Assembly (NCBI RefSeq): GCF_038396675.1
Contig: NC_088926.1
Span: 19,609,501 to 19,673,500 of the forward strand
Direction: 5' to 3'
DNA: 64,000 bases
Source: Hydra vulgaris
Taxonomy: Eukaryota; Cnidaria; Hydrozoa; Anthoathecata; Hydridae
In this document: positions 32,593 through 44,440 of the stretch, piece after piece
Numbering within the stretch: the stretch's first letter is position 1
How the letters are laid out: each line of letters begins with the position of its first letter
Notes under the pieces: model-generated
Seen by the model: only the letters and a program-made list of their open reading frames with translations
Databases searched by the model: none
What the model was told of the DNA's origin: nothing
Translations under genes and position numbers: made by a program

Positions 32593-35344
32593 TCACTCAG
32601 CCATTTCATTAAGTATGGTTAAGTTACTTTTTAAAAAGGCACCATTTATTAGTGTTTCATCGGTCATGTTGCCGGCTCTTTTTCGATTAACTATACCACA
32701 TATGCTAAAAAAACGTTCAACATAAGCGGAGGATGTCGGTATATTAAAAAACATGAGACACAAATTATAAAGATATGGCAATTCTTTTCTTTTCTCAAAC
32801 CAAAATGCACCATAATGAGTTTTGTTGGTGAAATTATGGTTTCTTAAAATGTTTACAAAGTTATTACTTTCTTTGTCAGCTAGGTGTCCGATGCTAAGTT
32901 CTTTTTTTGTTGTACCCTACCTGATCCAATTCTATGCTTTGATAAAACTGATCAAAGGCTTCATCGTCAGGAACACTTTTTTGAGAGAAACTATTATTAG
33001 AACCACTTGCTGTCAAATCGTTTTTTTCGTTTTTTTTATTTAATTCAATTGCCAAGTTTACTAATGAACTTAGTCCCAAATTGACTGTGGCTTTTGCAAT
33101 CGGTCTTTGATACCATAGATAAAGTTTAGAAACATTTAAAATTGCAGCAGCTGCATAAACAGCAGAGTTAAGCTCATGCTCAAATTGTTTTTTTACATTA
33201 GTTATCAGCAATTCGCAAAATTTTTTCTTTTTATCATCTTTTTTAGCCATTTCCTCATATTGCATGATTAATAAATGTAAATTTGGTACCAAGTCACCAA
33301 CATGTACGCGATTTCTTTGATTCAAAAGCGTAAATCTATATGCTGGGAGCATCAATGATAAATAGAATTCAATCTTTGCTTGAGTAACTGGACATTTAAT
33401 AGTTTCAAAACAATGTTTTTTATATGCTTTGTAAAAACAAATCAACATTAAAAAGCTTGATGACCAACGAGTTAAATTTTCGTTCCTTAATCTATTTTTT
33501 TGTTGTTGAAAGATTTGGGCAATTTGAATTGTCTGATGAGTTTTTTTAGCAAATGAACAAAGCAATGACAAAATAGTTTTCAATCGTTTGCATGACCTCA
33601 AAGTATAACGTATAGAAATATTAAATTTGTGGTTTGTACATGCAAAACAAGGTACTTTTCTGCTGCCGAGTTCAAACTCTAATTGATCTTCTACTATACT
33701 ATGATCCCCAAATTCATAATTATCAGCATCATCAATTCCAGTAGCATCAATCTCAGCATCAATCTCATTAGATAGTTTGCTGAATTTAATATCATTTTGG
33801 ATTGGATTTATTTCTTCAGTAAGCAATTCGTTAATTTCAGGTTCAATTTTGTTTTCAGGTGAATCTTTCAGTTTCTGATCATTCTCATCACTGTCGTCAT
33901 TCTCAAACAATTCTTCCCAAAAGTCTTCTTCAATCCAATTGCCGATTTCCAATTCATAATTGAGCATTTGTGGAAAAGCTCTAAGAAAAGCTTTACCACC
34001 ATCACTCACATAACCGTCAACTTTAGATTTATCGAAATCATATTGATTTAATATTTCTTCTGAAACCAATATAATATTTTCAGCATTATGTGGGCCACTC
34101 ATTCGTTGAAGACCAAGAACTATTAGCTTTTTACTAAAATCAGCAAAGGTAACCTGGCAACATAAGACAAAAAAATCAGCCAGCTGGCGGCTATCCCAGA
34201 TATTACCTATTAATGTAATAGTTTTGGCTTTTCTAAGGAAGTTAGTGATTGTTTTTTTCCATGCTTTATATAAGGTTACTTTCTATATATATATGTTTGT
34301 GTGCCACAAAATTTGAAATCAATTTTTGAAAGCTTTTTTCTCAACCAATTTTGCTCAAATTTTGCACACTTAATCATTTTCGATGACAATACAAGGAAAT
34401 GGAAAAATTTGACCAAAAAAAGTTAATTAAGTTAACAAAAATTTAACTTGTATTTCCCCATAAGAACACTGAATTAATAAAAAAAAAAATTTAAAAACGT
34501 AACAGTAATTTTTCCTTCTACAAAAGATAACAAAAAAAGAATTTCTAGGCCCAATAGAATTCTGCTTGCATAAAGCATGGATTTGAAAAAAGATTTTTTT
34601 TTTGATTTACTAGTTATCTTATCAACTACCATAGGAACTATATTATAGACAAAAGACTTCTCGCATGGTAAATGAATTTTATGACACTCTAAAAGTCTTT
34701 TTAGATGAATGTTACCTAGCTCTTGTGTTGCCATATTGGATGACATTACATATTTAGTTAGATCCATAATATTGTCATCTAACAACGAGTCATCATCATT
34801 ATCAAGACTCATATCATCATAAGCCTTTTTCCAAGCCATAAAATGGTCTTTGCCGTTACGTTGTGTGGAATCAAAATGCTTAAAAAAATTACCACTTTTA
34901 CCTAGTGGTTCATGTAATACCTTATAGCAATAAATGCAGGTAAAATGTAATTTTTCTTTCTTTCCGGGCTTAAAATCGATTTCGGTTCGGCAATGAAAAA
35001 AAGTTTAAAACCGAACTGTAAGTTTTTTCAGTGTCACCAAATTTGAAAATTTTACGCGGAAATTTATTGTTTTTCAAGTTATGTTTAATTTCATTAATCT
35101 CTTTAACATATCGTTTAATACTTATATTTATTAATAAAGCATTGCTTATGCTTTCGCTGCACGACGGTTGACTATTTTCAATCGACAATACGGCTAAGGC
35201 ACGATTACTTCTATCAGAATTTATTTGTTTATTTACAGACTGATTTTCTTTATTTTCTTTATTTATACTTTTTTCTTTTTTTTTTCTCAAACTCTTTACA
35301 TTAGAGTCTGAACCTAATTTTTGTTTGGCGGATCTTCCATACAT
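32593..35344 (-). pseudogene. hAT transposase, BED-finger type, near intact
   Basis: The minus strand starts MYGRSAKQKLGS at 35344 with a basic, serine-rich N-terminus. A frame change near 34975 leads to a BED zinc finger (FTCIYCYKVLHEPLGK, FFKHFDSTQRNGKDH). A helical block follows (FVYNIVPMVVDKITSKSKKK). A probable ~200-bp insertion sits at 34265-34470. Then come the catalytic core (LIGNIWDSRQLADFF, GLQRMSGPHNAENI, VDGYVSDGGKAF), an acidic insert, PCFACTNHKFNISI and NENLTRWSSSFLML. After a homopolymer shift near 32900 the hAT dimerisation block NIPTSSAYVERFFSICGIVN, RKRAGNMTDETLI ends at 32593. It has all domains of an active hAT, with about two frameshifts and one insertion. The unusual feature is the Asp/Glu-rich stretch (DDSDENDQ) inside the core. 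Confidence 0.9.
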
Positions 35345-35844
35345 GTTAAAGCAAAGAATCTAAAATAAAACTTTTGTTAAGCAAATAAGCAATATTATAA
35401 AACTAGTTTAAATTACATTACATATATAAATTACTTTAGTTTATATAAGATTAAAGATTAAAACGATTTATTTTATTTATCTAACTTATTTACTATAGAT
35501 AAAAAGATAATATTTGCATCTTGTATACATCTATAGCCTCATAAAAGTAATAAAAAAATATAAAAAAAATCATTATTTCAAATACAAACGCGAGAAGTTT
35601 ATCAACTTACAAAACAAAGCAACTCAATGTTTATCAACTTGAAAAACAGCAAATTGTAAATTGTTATTTGAAGCAAGCTCATAAAGTCATTAAAAGCAAT
35701 GCTACTTACTCCCTAGAGGCTTCAAGACGTGATTTTTGACACGCAAACCATAATAATTTATTTTAAAAAACAAATTTTAATGGTTAAATTATAATTTAGT
35801 GTTTTTGTTTGTTATTTATAAAAAAATATATACTTTAATAACTA

Positions 35845-36029
35845 ATTTATATTTTACACTCAAAAAAGTTGCGTATTTTTACGCAAAATACTCAAAAAAT
35901 ATGCGTATTATGAGTTGCATGTTGAGTATTATACTCAATGAAAATACGTACGTAGAGTTGCGTATTGAGTAAGATATGAGTAGAATACTCAATACGCAAT
36001 ACGCAAAAAAAAGTGCGTTCTGATGTATA
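35845..36029. repeat. right terminal inverted repeat of the hAT
   Basis: Inverted partner of 32227-32440, sharing TTTTACACTC, ACTCAATACGCAATACGC and the end GTGCGTTCTGATGTAT. It is slightly shorter than the left repeat through small deletions. Confidence 0.88.
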
Positions 36030-36316
36030 ATATATATGCAGCGGTGGCCAAAAATTAAAGACCACTTATTTTTTTTCAAAATTTATTTTAACCTTAGTAT
36101 AATTTTATTTTTGAAAAAGGTACCAAAAAAAGAAAAACATTTTTAGAAAGAATTTTTATTGTATTTTATAATTATTATAAAAGAATTTATAATTTTTTTA
36201 CAAAATAATGTTAAAAAATTAAAAAACTGACCAGTAAAAAATATAAATGGGAAAAAAATTGGACAAAATTTTAAGACCAGTTTCAAAAATATTTCAAAAA
36301 GCAATAAAAAAATAAT

Positions 36317-37337
36317 TTAGAAACGTGTTGTTCCTCCATTTGTTTTCAAGCACTCTTGTACTCGTTCTGGCATTGAATTCATTTAAGTTTTGATTACTTC
36401 ATCAGGCACATTTTTCAAATGATGAGAGATAGAAGATTTCAAATCTTCCAAATTGTAAAGTTGTTCTTTACCAAGCTTGTGATCAAGCCACGACCATAAA
36501 TTCTCTATTGGATTCAAGTCTGGACTATAAGCAGGACATGGAAGCACTTGAATTTTATTAGAATTGAACCAATCGCTAACAACATGCGCTTTATGACACG
36601 GCGCATTATCTTGCTGGAAAATAAATCCCTCTTGCAACTGCCATAAATCAATGCTAGGAAAATGCGAGTTTTCCAAAATTTTGATGTACCTTTCTTTGTT
36701 GAGTCTACCATCGAATAAATGAAAAACGCCAAACTCCACAGGCACTCATACAGGCCCAAATGCCTATTGAACCACTGCCTTGTTTTGTTCGTTTCAAAAT
36801 GCATGGTTCATCGAACCGTTCGCTTGGAAGTCTACGCAACATTACGCGACCTTTTCTGTTGTTTACCTCAACGTTCATTTCATCACTAAAGACCACACGG
36901 CTCCACTGATCTGTTGACCAATTTTTCTGTAGTTTGCACCACTCTTTCCTGGCAAAAATTTGTTTTTTATTTAAGTGTGATTTTTTTGCAGCAGCACGCC
37001 ATAAATAATTTAAATTGTGGAGGACCCTTCGCACAGTTCTATGGCTTACTTTCAGACCATTTGACAGTGTCCATTTCGTAGACAAGTCTGTAGATGATGC
37101 TCGTCTGTTTTCTTTCATTAATCTCACTAACGAGCGAACATCACGGTCATTTGAAATTTTATTGCGTCCAGTCCTATGACGATCATTAATTGACCGGGTC
37201 TCTTTGTATCGTTGAATTATGTTAATAATGCAAGAGTGAGACCTTCCGAGCTTTTCTGCTATTTGTCTGATGCTATAGCCTTCTTCTTTTAATACAAAAG
37301 CCGCCTATCTGTCTTTTTCTTCGATCTTTGCACGCAT
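36317..37337 (-). pseudogene. Tc1-type transposase (DD34E), lightly damaged
   Basis: ATG at 37335-37337 (MRAKIEEKDR). Helix-turn-helix blocks EEGYSIRQIAEKLGRSHSC and a second DNA-binding domain (TWLS-like KWTLSNGLKVSHRTVRRVL) follow. The catalytic core has all three acidic positions: VVFSDE, then FQQDNAPCHKA, then PAYSPDLNPIENLW. Lesions are an in-frame TAG after residue 10, one frameshift near 36740 (between GIWACMSACGVW and FGVFHLFDGRL), and a TAA at 36383 before the tail MNSMPERVQECL. The original stop is at 36317-36319. With only three visible lesions it is a recent inactivation. Confidence 0.92.
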
Positions 37338-37559
37338 TTTTGCAATATTTTTATATCCTTATTGCAATTCAAAAAATAAATGTTTATTTGATATCGAAAC
37401 TCAGGTTTTGACATTTTATTTTAAAGCCAACGTAATAAGCAATAAAGACAGTTAAAAAAAATAATGGATTTTTATTTTTAATAAGTGCAATAAATAAATA
37501 AAAAAGTAAGATGAAAAAAAACAACTTTTTTACGGTACTTAAAGTTTCATGCCGTTTGC

Positions 37560-37597
37560 GGCACTCATCAGCCATATTGTTATGGCTGATGAGTGCC
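37560..37597. repeat. perfect 16-bp-arm hairpin
   Basis: GGCACTCATCAGCCAT, ATTGTT loop, ATGGCTGATGAGTGCC. It lies between the Tc1 transposase start and the putative right end of that element. It may be a terminator-like or element-internal structure; function unknown. Confidence 0.9.
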
Positions 37598-37921
37598 TTA
37601 TTTTAAATGATAAACTTATTAAAAAGTATATACATTTAAAAGCAAGTATGAGGTCCTTAAAAGTTCTTGTTGATTGAAACTTATCCTGGTTTCCAGTCAA
37701 AAATTAGCAAAAAGAGTTAACTTATGCATCAATACACAACGTTTTTAAATATTATAGATATATTTGATGATGTTCTTTATAAATAAAAACAATACTATCA
37801 AACTGCCTTTGAAATTGAATAAGCACACAGAATTCCGTATAATAATGCAATGGTATATTAATATACCGTTTCACATTGTAAACTAAAAATATGGAATACT
37901 TTTCGAAAAGGATTCAATTCT

Positions 37922-38048
37922 ACGGTAAGTAGGGCTACCATTGTCCCGGTTTTTACGAAGGAGAGCCCAGCGCTAAACTAATTAAAATTAAAACTTTTAT
38001 CGCGTTCTCCAGCGAAAAGATCAGGACAATGGCAGCCCTAACGGTAAG
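37922..38048. mobile_element. 111-bp hAT-type MITE with perfect 8-bp target duplication
   Basis: The element 37930-38040 starts TAGGGCTACCATTGTCC and ends GGACAATGGCAGCCCTA (one mismatch between ends). It is flanked on both sides by the exact octamer ACGGTAAG (37922-37929 and 38041-38048). An 8-bp duplication plus TAGGG ends fit the hAT superfamily. The intact duplication implies a recent insertion. Confidence 0.93.
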
Positions 38049-38664
38049 TAAACTTTATAGATTTACTTAAATTTATAACAAAAGTATAAATTTTTAAAAC
38101 TTGAAAAACTATTGTTTTATCTTTGATTATCTTCTTTTGGGTTTTTTTTGGGGCTTTTGTTTAACTGATAAGGTGAGTTTATTTTTCACAATGCGCAAGG
38201 TAATCTTCACCCAGTTGTTGTGAATTATACAGATTTAATTTAAAATAAATATCGCTTCAAAGTACGGTTTCAAAACTTATAAAAAATGTATATGACATCA
38301 TTGGATTACAAACATGTACAAATTAAAAGCAATAAAACAGTGTAAATGTCCTGAAAGTAGTTATTTTTAAGTGATGTGAACATGTTAAAACTGAACTTCT
38401 TTAATATTTTTTAACGCACGCTAAACAAACAACAAAAAGAAACAACCAACAAGGATCAAGGTAATAAAAACAAAAGAATAAGAATAAACTTATTAATTTA
38501 TGTAAGTTTGTAGAAAAAAGGATTAAAGTATAGAAAAGTTATACTTTTATGCTTTTTGTGTTAATAAAATTAAGACACCATTTCCTTGGTGCAAAATTGC
38601 ACGTAGATTTTGCACGTAGATATGGATTTTACAACATATTTATTTACTAATTTTTACAACTTAC

Positions 38665-38854
38665 CAAGCATCTCTATCAAAAAAGTCTTCTTAGCGTCTT
38701 CTAACTTAATTTCTCTACTGCCCCACATTAGTTCTCTGTCGCCACAAAATTCTACAAGACTCGGATCAATAGCACGAAAATCTTGAACGGAGGTCGGAAA
38801 AAGAGCTGTATCCTCTACAACAACATCTGTGGTATCAGGAACTCCTTGTCTTAG
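38665..38854 (-). CDS. unrecognised host gene, exon 4
   Basis: Minus-strand exon with acceptor TTTTTAG (38855-38856) and donor G|GTAAGT (GT at 38663-38664). It opens in phase 0 as LRQGVPDTTDVVVEDTALFP and continues TSVQDFRAIDPSLVEFCG, DRELMWGSREIKLEDAKKTF, LIEML, then ends with one base, G. Codon content is balanced with no stops over 190 bases, and it is bounded by consensus splice sites. The 3' continuation is not certain; the exon at 31034-31281 is phase-compatible. No known domain was recognised. Acidic residues and WGSREIKLEDAKK suggest a soluble, partly helical protein. Confidence 0.75.
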
Positions 38855-39041
38855 CTAAAAATTCAATAATTTACAATAAAATTCTCGAGTATAATAAAAT
38901 GTTTTATACCAAAACAAAATTTTAAAAATTAGTTCGATGCAATTCGTTTTTTATAATGAATTATTCTACATAAATAATTGAACAAATAAAATGATTTAAT
39001 AAATGAGTAAAGTGTTAACAAAAAAGTACAAAAGAATCTAC

Positions 39042-39152
39042 CAGAATAGTGAAATCTCTTTTAAGTTCATTAGAGCTACCTTCAGATAAATCTTCAAATA
39101 TCAAACACATTCGAGGCTGCAATGGATCAGTTGAATATTGTGCTTTTTGTTT
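39042..39152 (-). CDS. unrecognised host gene, exon 3
   Basis: Minus-strand exon of exactly 37 codons between acceptor TTCTCAG (AG at 39153-39154) and donor CTG|GTAGAT (GT at 39040-39041). It reads KQKAQYSTDPLQPRMCLIFE, DLSEGSSNELKRDFTIL, and joins exon 4 in phase 0. Exact phase agreement with both neighbours is the main evidence that it is real. Confidence 0.78.
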
Positions 39153-39275
39153 CTGAGAACATAGAAATGAGACTAATGTATATAGCATGAAATTTAAAGC
39201 AACTAGAATCGGGTTTAATAGTTTTTCTTATATTTTTCACAAAGATTAAAAAAACAAAAAAAACAATGTTATTAC

Positions 39276-39416
39276 CCATTCAGGACATTGACGCATAGCT
39301 ACTCCTAATCTGCCATTGTGTGGTGGAGTTTTAAAGTCCATGCATTTCCGGTCTTTTGTGAACTCAATTTCTTGCATGAAAAGAGCATTTCTCTCGTGAA
39401 TTTTAACATCTTCTTG
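39276..39416 (-). CDS. unrecognised host gene, exon 2
   Basis: Minus-strand exon of exactly 47 codons, acceptor ATTTTTAG (AG at 39417-39418) and donor TGG|GTAATA (GT at 39274-39275). It reads QEDVKIHERNALFMQEIEFT, KDRKCMDFKTPPHNGRLGVA, MRQCPEW. The PPHNGRLGVAMRQCPEW stretch looks like a conserved motif, but I cannot name the family. It is in phase 0 with the ATG at 40497-40499 upstream and with exon 3 downstream. Confidence 0.78.
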
Positions 39417-39489
39417 CTAAAAATAAAATACGACCAGCTGTAAATTCTGCAAAAATGATCTTAAAAAGTTTTTTAAAGAATTTCTAGAA

Positions 39490-39772
39490 TCCTAGTAAAC
39501 ATTCTATAGCGGAGTTTAAGTAGATCTATAAAGGTATTTTAGGCGTTCAACTGTTTTGTTATCGGTTACTTAGTGGACCTTTAGTGGCAACCGCCAAAAG
39601 TAGATAGCTGACGACTAGCCACTATATCATATGTTGGGATGTTATCGGCTAGCCACTGATTGCAAATGCCACTAATACTCCACTAAGTAAACGATTAGCA
39701 AAACTCCAATGAACTGCTCGAAATGTCTATATAGGTCTACCGCAAATCCTCAATAAAAATATTTGCTTGGAT
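39490..39772. mobile_element. palindromic MITE, ACCCAGCAAA family, copy 2
   Basis: Same order of words as copy 1 at 22600-22880: CTATAGCGGA, TTATCGGTTACTTAGTGGAC, CCATTAGTGGC-type centre, GTCCACTAA, GATTAGCAAAACTC, ATATAGGTCTACCGCAAATC, ATTTGCT-GG. It is more diverged at the ends (CCTAGTAAAC, TTGCTTGGAT). It lies in the first intron of the unrecognised gene. Confidence 0.88.
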
Positions 39773-40496
39773 AGGCTAAAAAGTTATACACTCTTATATA
39801 TTATTGTACTATTGCATATTATATGCTCTATTTGTCTCATACATTTATAAAATAGGTTAGAAATTTAAGTCTCTTTTGCAAACCTTATTTTTCAGCTTTT
39901 CAAACCCCAAAGTTGATTATAACAATTATTTTCTTATTATTTTCTTATACTTGTTTCTCTAAAGGTATTTCTCAAAAATCAAACCGTACAGGGTCTCAAG
40001 TATAAATATAAAAGTTAAAACATTTGAAGTTTTCAAGAATGAAAAATAGTTTACCTAAAAAATGTTGAAGATAGTTTAATCTGCTATATGGATGTCAAGT
40101 TTTAACATTATTTAAGGTCAATGTTATAACACTTAAGTACGTTCTTATAACGTTGCTCAATAGATAAAAATAGAGCTATTAAACAGACTAAACTGCTGAT
40201 AATCATTCAAATTTTGTATTCTTGGATGATTCTATCTAGGTTACAATTAGTCTTCAAATAAAGTGTGGTTTTAGTGGTGGTTATTATGGTGATGGTGGTT
40301 AGTTGTAAACACTTTTATAATGCCGTTTTTTAAAAAAAGACTTACGTCTGAATACTTTATTAAAGAGTATACAACAACTATGAGTAGATAATACTAAAGA
40401 AAAAAAAATTTACAAAACTCACATTTTAACTGATTTTTAAAAAAAAAATTTTAAAACAACTATATAACAAAATTAATGAGTAAAAATAAACTTACC

Positions 40497-40525
40497 ATTT
40501 GAATATATCTCCACCTGTTAATCTT
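40497..40525 (-). CDS. unrecognised host gene, exon 1 (start codon at the splice site)
   Basis: Minus-strand ATG at 40497-40499 followed immediately by GTAAGT; upstream frames are closed by stops, so only the initiator codon would be coding here. Spliced to 39416 it gives MQEDVKIHERN. The donor is consensus, and the ATG-at-exon-end arrangement is plausible but not unique. The alternative is that exon 2 is reached from another upstream exon or by spliced-leader trans-splicing, which is known in Hydra. The 5' limit of this exon is a guess. Confidence 0.45.
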
Positions 40526-40955
40526 TAGTTATTGGTAGTTAATATATTTAAAATATACTCGTTATAACTATATTGTTACAAATATTATCTAAATTTTAGA
40601 TATCTTTTTTTGTATGTAAAACATTTTAAATAACTAACATCTTTGTTTACTTAATCATTTATGAATCAGTATTTTCATTTTTCTTGTAATTTTACATATA
40701 CAGAGCACCTTTTATCGTTTCAGTGATATTTCTATAAACAAAAAGAGTTGCTAAGCACAATAAGTCGTTGCAATTTTCTTTAAAACTCAAATATATAACA
40801 CTCTCTCGATAGATCCTATTACATTAAAATGAAAAGTAAATAAAAATGCAAAACAAAAAAAATTCTTTACTTTTTCATTTTCATATACTTTTAAAAAAAT
40901 AAGCAATTTATTAATTAATAAATTGAACTTAATTGTAATATAATAATATATAGTT

Positions 40956-41686
<731 letters not shown>

Positions 41687-42503
41687 CACAGTGGGACAAA
41701 ATCGAGTTTTTTGTGTCAAAATTATTTTCGAAGTTTCTTTTATTAAAATAGATATATTTATATATGAAATGCATAAATATAGTAATAAACATCTAATAAT
41801 ATAATATTAAAAAAATATTTAAAAAATTAATTATTTTGGTGAAAAATACGAAATATTTTTAATGTTCATTAATATTGATAATACATTAATGTTGATAAAA
41901 GTTGTCTTGTTCAAGACAACTTTTATGAGTGTAAACATTTAAAATATTGCTTTTCGATGCATGTATGAAGACCAATCTTTTGTTATAACTTTTTTTTTTG
42001 CAAAAAGTTGCAAAATATTTATGATGCATAGCTATTTACATACATTTAGCATGAGATTTACATAGTCAAATGTTTGGAGGATATTGGAGAATAGTTAATC
42101 TGATACCTAATAGTAAAGGTTAGTAGCAAAAAAAATATCGAAAACTGTCTGTTTTGGATGCATAAAAACTAATGATAACATTTACGTTAAATTATTTTTA
42201 AAAGCCTGAGTGAAAAAAATATTCTTAATTAAAATAATATAGTTTAAAATGAATGTCAATAAAGTTAATTTAAAACAATAGTAGCGTAAGAAAGTTAATA
42301 AATAAAAAATGCAAAATAGCGTTTTGGAACACATGTCAAATTAACGTGTAAATAACCGCATAAAATTACCCTTAAATTAATATTTAATGTTTTTTTAACT
42401 AGATATTTCCTCTAATGAACATGTCTTCACCATTATGACAAATTTTCACCGTGCAATGCCAACATTGATTTTTAGGTATTTTGGCACACTCTGTCCCACT
42501 GTG
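41687..42503. mobile_element. non-autonomous DNA element with CACAGTGGGACA ends
   Basis: CACAGTGGGACA (41687-41698) is perfectly inverted as TGTCCCACTGTG (42492-42503). The flanks AGGATGCA and GGGATGTA could be an eroded 8-bp duplication, which with the CA(C)AGTGGG ends suggests hAT. Internally there is only AT-rich non-coding sequence, including a palindrome around AAGTTGTCTTGTTCAAGACAACTT at about 41899-41924. Confidence 0.75.
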
Positions 42504-42829
42504 GGATGTAATGAATAGTTTGTTAGCAATCAATTGATAATTTATTAAATAAATGTTTTCATCAATGTTTACATTATTTTAAATAAATATTTTCACCAGT
42601 GATCAAATAAATGTGTTCATCTAAAGCATTACTTAAGTAATACTTAAAATGAGCACATTTATTTAAAAGATTATTGAAGTTAAGGTCTTTTTGGAAACAT
42701 GAAACAGTAATTAATGTTCTTTTATAGACTTCAGTACAATGGTTAAGCAGTAGAATGTGCTAATAAATTTCCGGCAAAGCAATTCTTTTAAAAAGAGATT
42801 ACTATTATGAAACTACCACTATAAGATTA

Positions 42830-43062
42830 TAACTATGAGATAATCATAATGAAATCATCATAATGAATAAATTATCATATAAGGATTGTTATAATAAGAT
42901 CATCATAATGAGATTATCATAATGAGACCATTATAATGAGACGTAATGAGATTATTTTAATGAGATTATAATCATAATGATCATCAGAATGAGATTATTA
43001 TAATGAGATTATCATAATGAGGTCACCATGATGAGATTATCATAATAAGTTTATATTAAAAT
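42830..43062. repeat. ATAATGAGATTATC minisatellite
   Basis: Degenerate tandem array of a ~14-15 base unit containing ATAATGAGATTATC and its variants (CATAATGAAATCATC, CATGATGAG), about 14 units. The unit is itself partly palindromic (GATTATCATAATGA). Confidence 0.85.
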
Positions 43063-43269
43063 AAAAACTATAAGAATCTTGATATAATAAAGTTTAATTT
43101 GAAAACTTTAACGGAGCTTTTATAAAAAGTTAATTCCATTCAAATATTTAAAACGTTTAAACATAGTAATCAGTAAAAAATTAAATATAAAATATGGAAG
43201 TTTTGAATGCTATTTAGAAAAGAGAAAATTAGAGAAATCTTGACTCATTAACAAGAAAATTTTATAAGG

Positions 43270-44440
43270 CGTTAAATAATAACGCCATAAGTTATGAAAA
43301 AAATTTCAGAATTTAATAATTATTTTATAAAAGTTGGGGGAAAATTAGCTGATAAAATAACTCCTGGAAAAAAATGGAATAAAATATTATAAAAATATAA
43401 TAAATCTAGAAGAAAAGACTCAGTTGAGAACGAGCTGTAACTCCGGATAAGCTTAAAAATGCATTTGATACCTTACAACCAAACAAAAGTCCAGGACTAC
43501 ATGACATTAGCGCGAGTGTTATAAAAAAAGTCTAACATATTATTATATATTCCCTTCTGCATATTTGTATTCTGTCTTTAAAACATGGGATATTCCCTGA
43601 TATCTCCTTCTCATTCAATATATCCTTCTCATTTAAAAGAACACGCTGGACCTAAACTTTTCAACGAAATTTTAAACGGGTTTGACAGCAATAAATACAC
43701 TCTTGGGGTATTTCTCAATCTTTCAAAAGCGTTTGACACAGCTGACCATGAGATTCTTCTTTATAAACTGTATACTTATGAAATAAAAAATAGCAATTTA
43801 AAATGGTTTTCCTTTTAACTTAATTATAGGAAAAAGGTTTTGTCAAATAACAACACTGTAACACGACTCGGAAGTATTACTTATGGGGTTCCACAAGGAT
43901 CGATTCTTGGTTCATTGTTATTTTTTGTTTACATTTAAAATATCAATTTATCTTCCAACATACTTAATTTTGTTCTTTTTGCTGTTGATACGCTAGTATT
44001 CTTTAGCCACACAAACATTAACCTAATGTTTAATCAAGAGCTTGTGAACTGAACGAATGGTTTAAGGCTAACAAACTCTCTCTAAATGTCAAAAAAATAC
44101 TTTTTTTTTAAAATTATCAAAATCTGAAACCCTTCCCTAAAAAATACCTGATTTGCTAATTGATAAAACTAAACTTAAACGAGAATACTCAATTATGCTT
44201 TTGGGCATAATTCATTATGAACATAATAGCTGGAGTAATCATATCAAAGTAATAGAAAGTAAAATATTTAAAATTATTGGTAAAATGAATAAAAAAAAAC
44301 ATCTTCTGAACACAAATTAAAAAAAAATATTTATTTCGCATTTATTTAGCTACATCAGCTATTAGAACATAATCTGGGCAAGTACTTATCCTTCAAAGTT
44401 AAATAAATCTACAAAATACAAAAACAAGCAAGTCGTGTAT
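43270..44440 (+). mobile_element. L2/CR1-like LINE fragment (RT domain), inactive
   Basis: A different LINE from the 5-9 kb copies. Forward blocks are: FNNYFIKVGGKLADKI; LKNAFDTLQPNKSPGLHDIS; an internal loss near 43585; GVFLNLSKAFDTADHEILLY; NYRKKVLSNNNTVTRLGSIT; YGVPQGSILGSLLFFVYI; VLFAVDTLVFF; NEWFKANKLSLNV; NHIKVIESKIFKIIGKMNKK; and IIWASTYPSKL. The catalytic pair is altered to AVD instead of ADD, and several frame changes and stops are present. No endonuclease part is visible upstream, so it is 5'-truncated. Confidence 0.85.

Larger units (their letters stand above)
32225..36029 (-). mobile_element. nearly complete hAT transposon with ~200-bp terminal inverted repeats
   Basis: It spans from ATACATCAAAACGCAC at about 32225 to GTGCGTTCTGATGTAT at about 36029. 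The terminal repeats are about 200 bp, and a transposase of about 2.75 kb on the minus strand fills the middle. The element lies between the (TA)n tract and the Tc1 element at 36037, so any duplication is hidden in TA repeat. Long ends plus a transposase with few lesions suggest a comparatively young copy. Confidence 0.87.
36037..37680 (-). mobile_element. Tc1/mariner transposon
   Basis: The left terminus TGCAGCGGTGGCCAAAAATT begins directly after a TATATA run, consistent with TA-target insertion. A second GACCAGTTTC word lies at about 36265, as in IR-DR type ends. The transposase occupies 36317-37337. The right end is weak: GAGGTCCTTAAAAGTTCTTG near 37651-37670 only partly matches the inverted left end, so the boundary is approximate. 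Confidence 0.8.
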
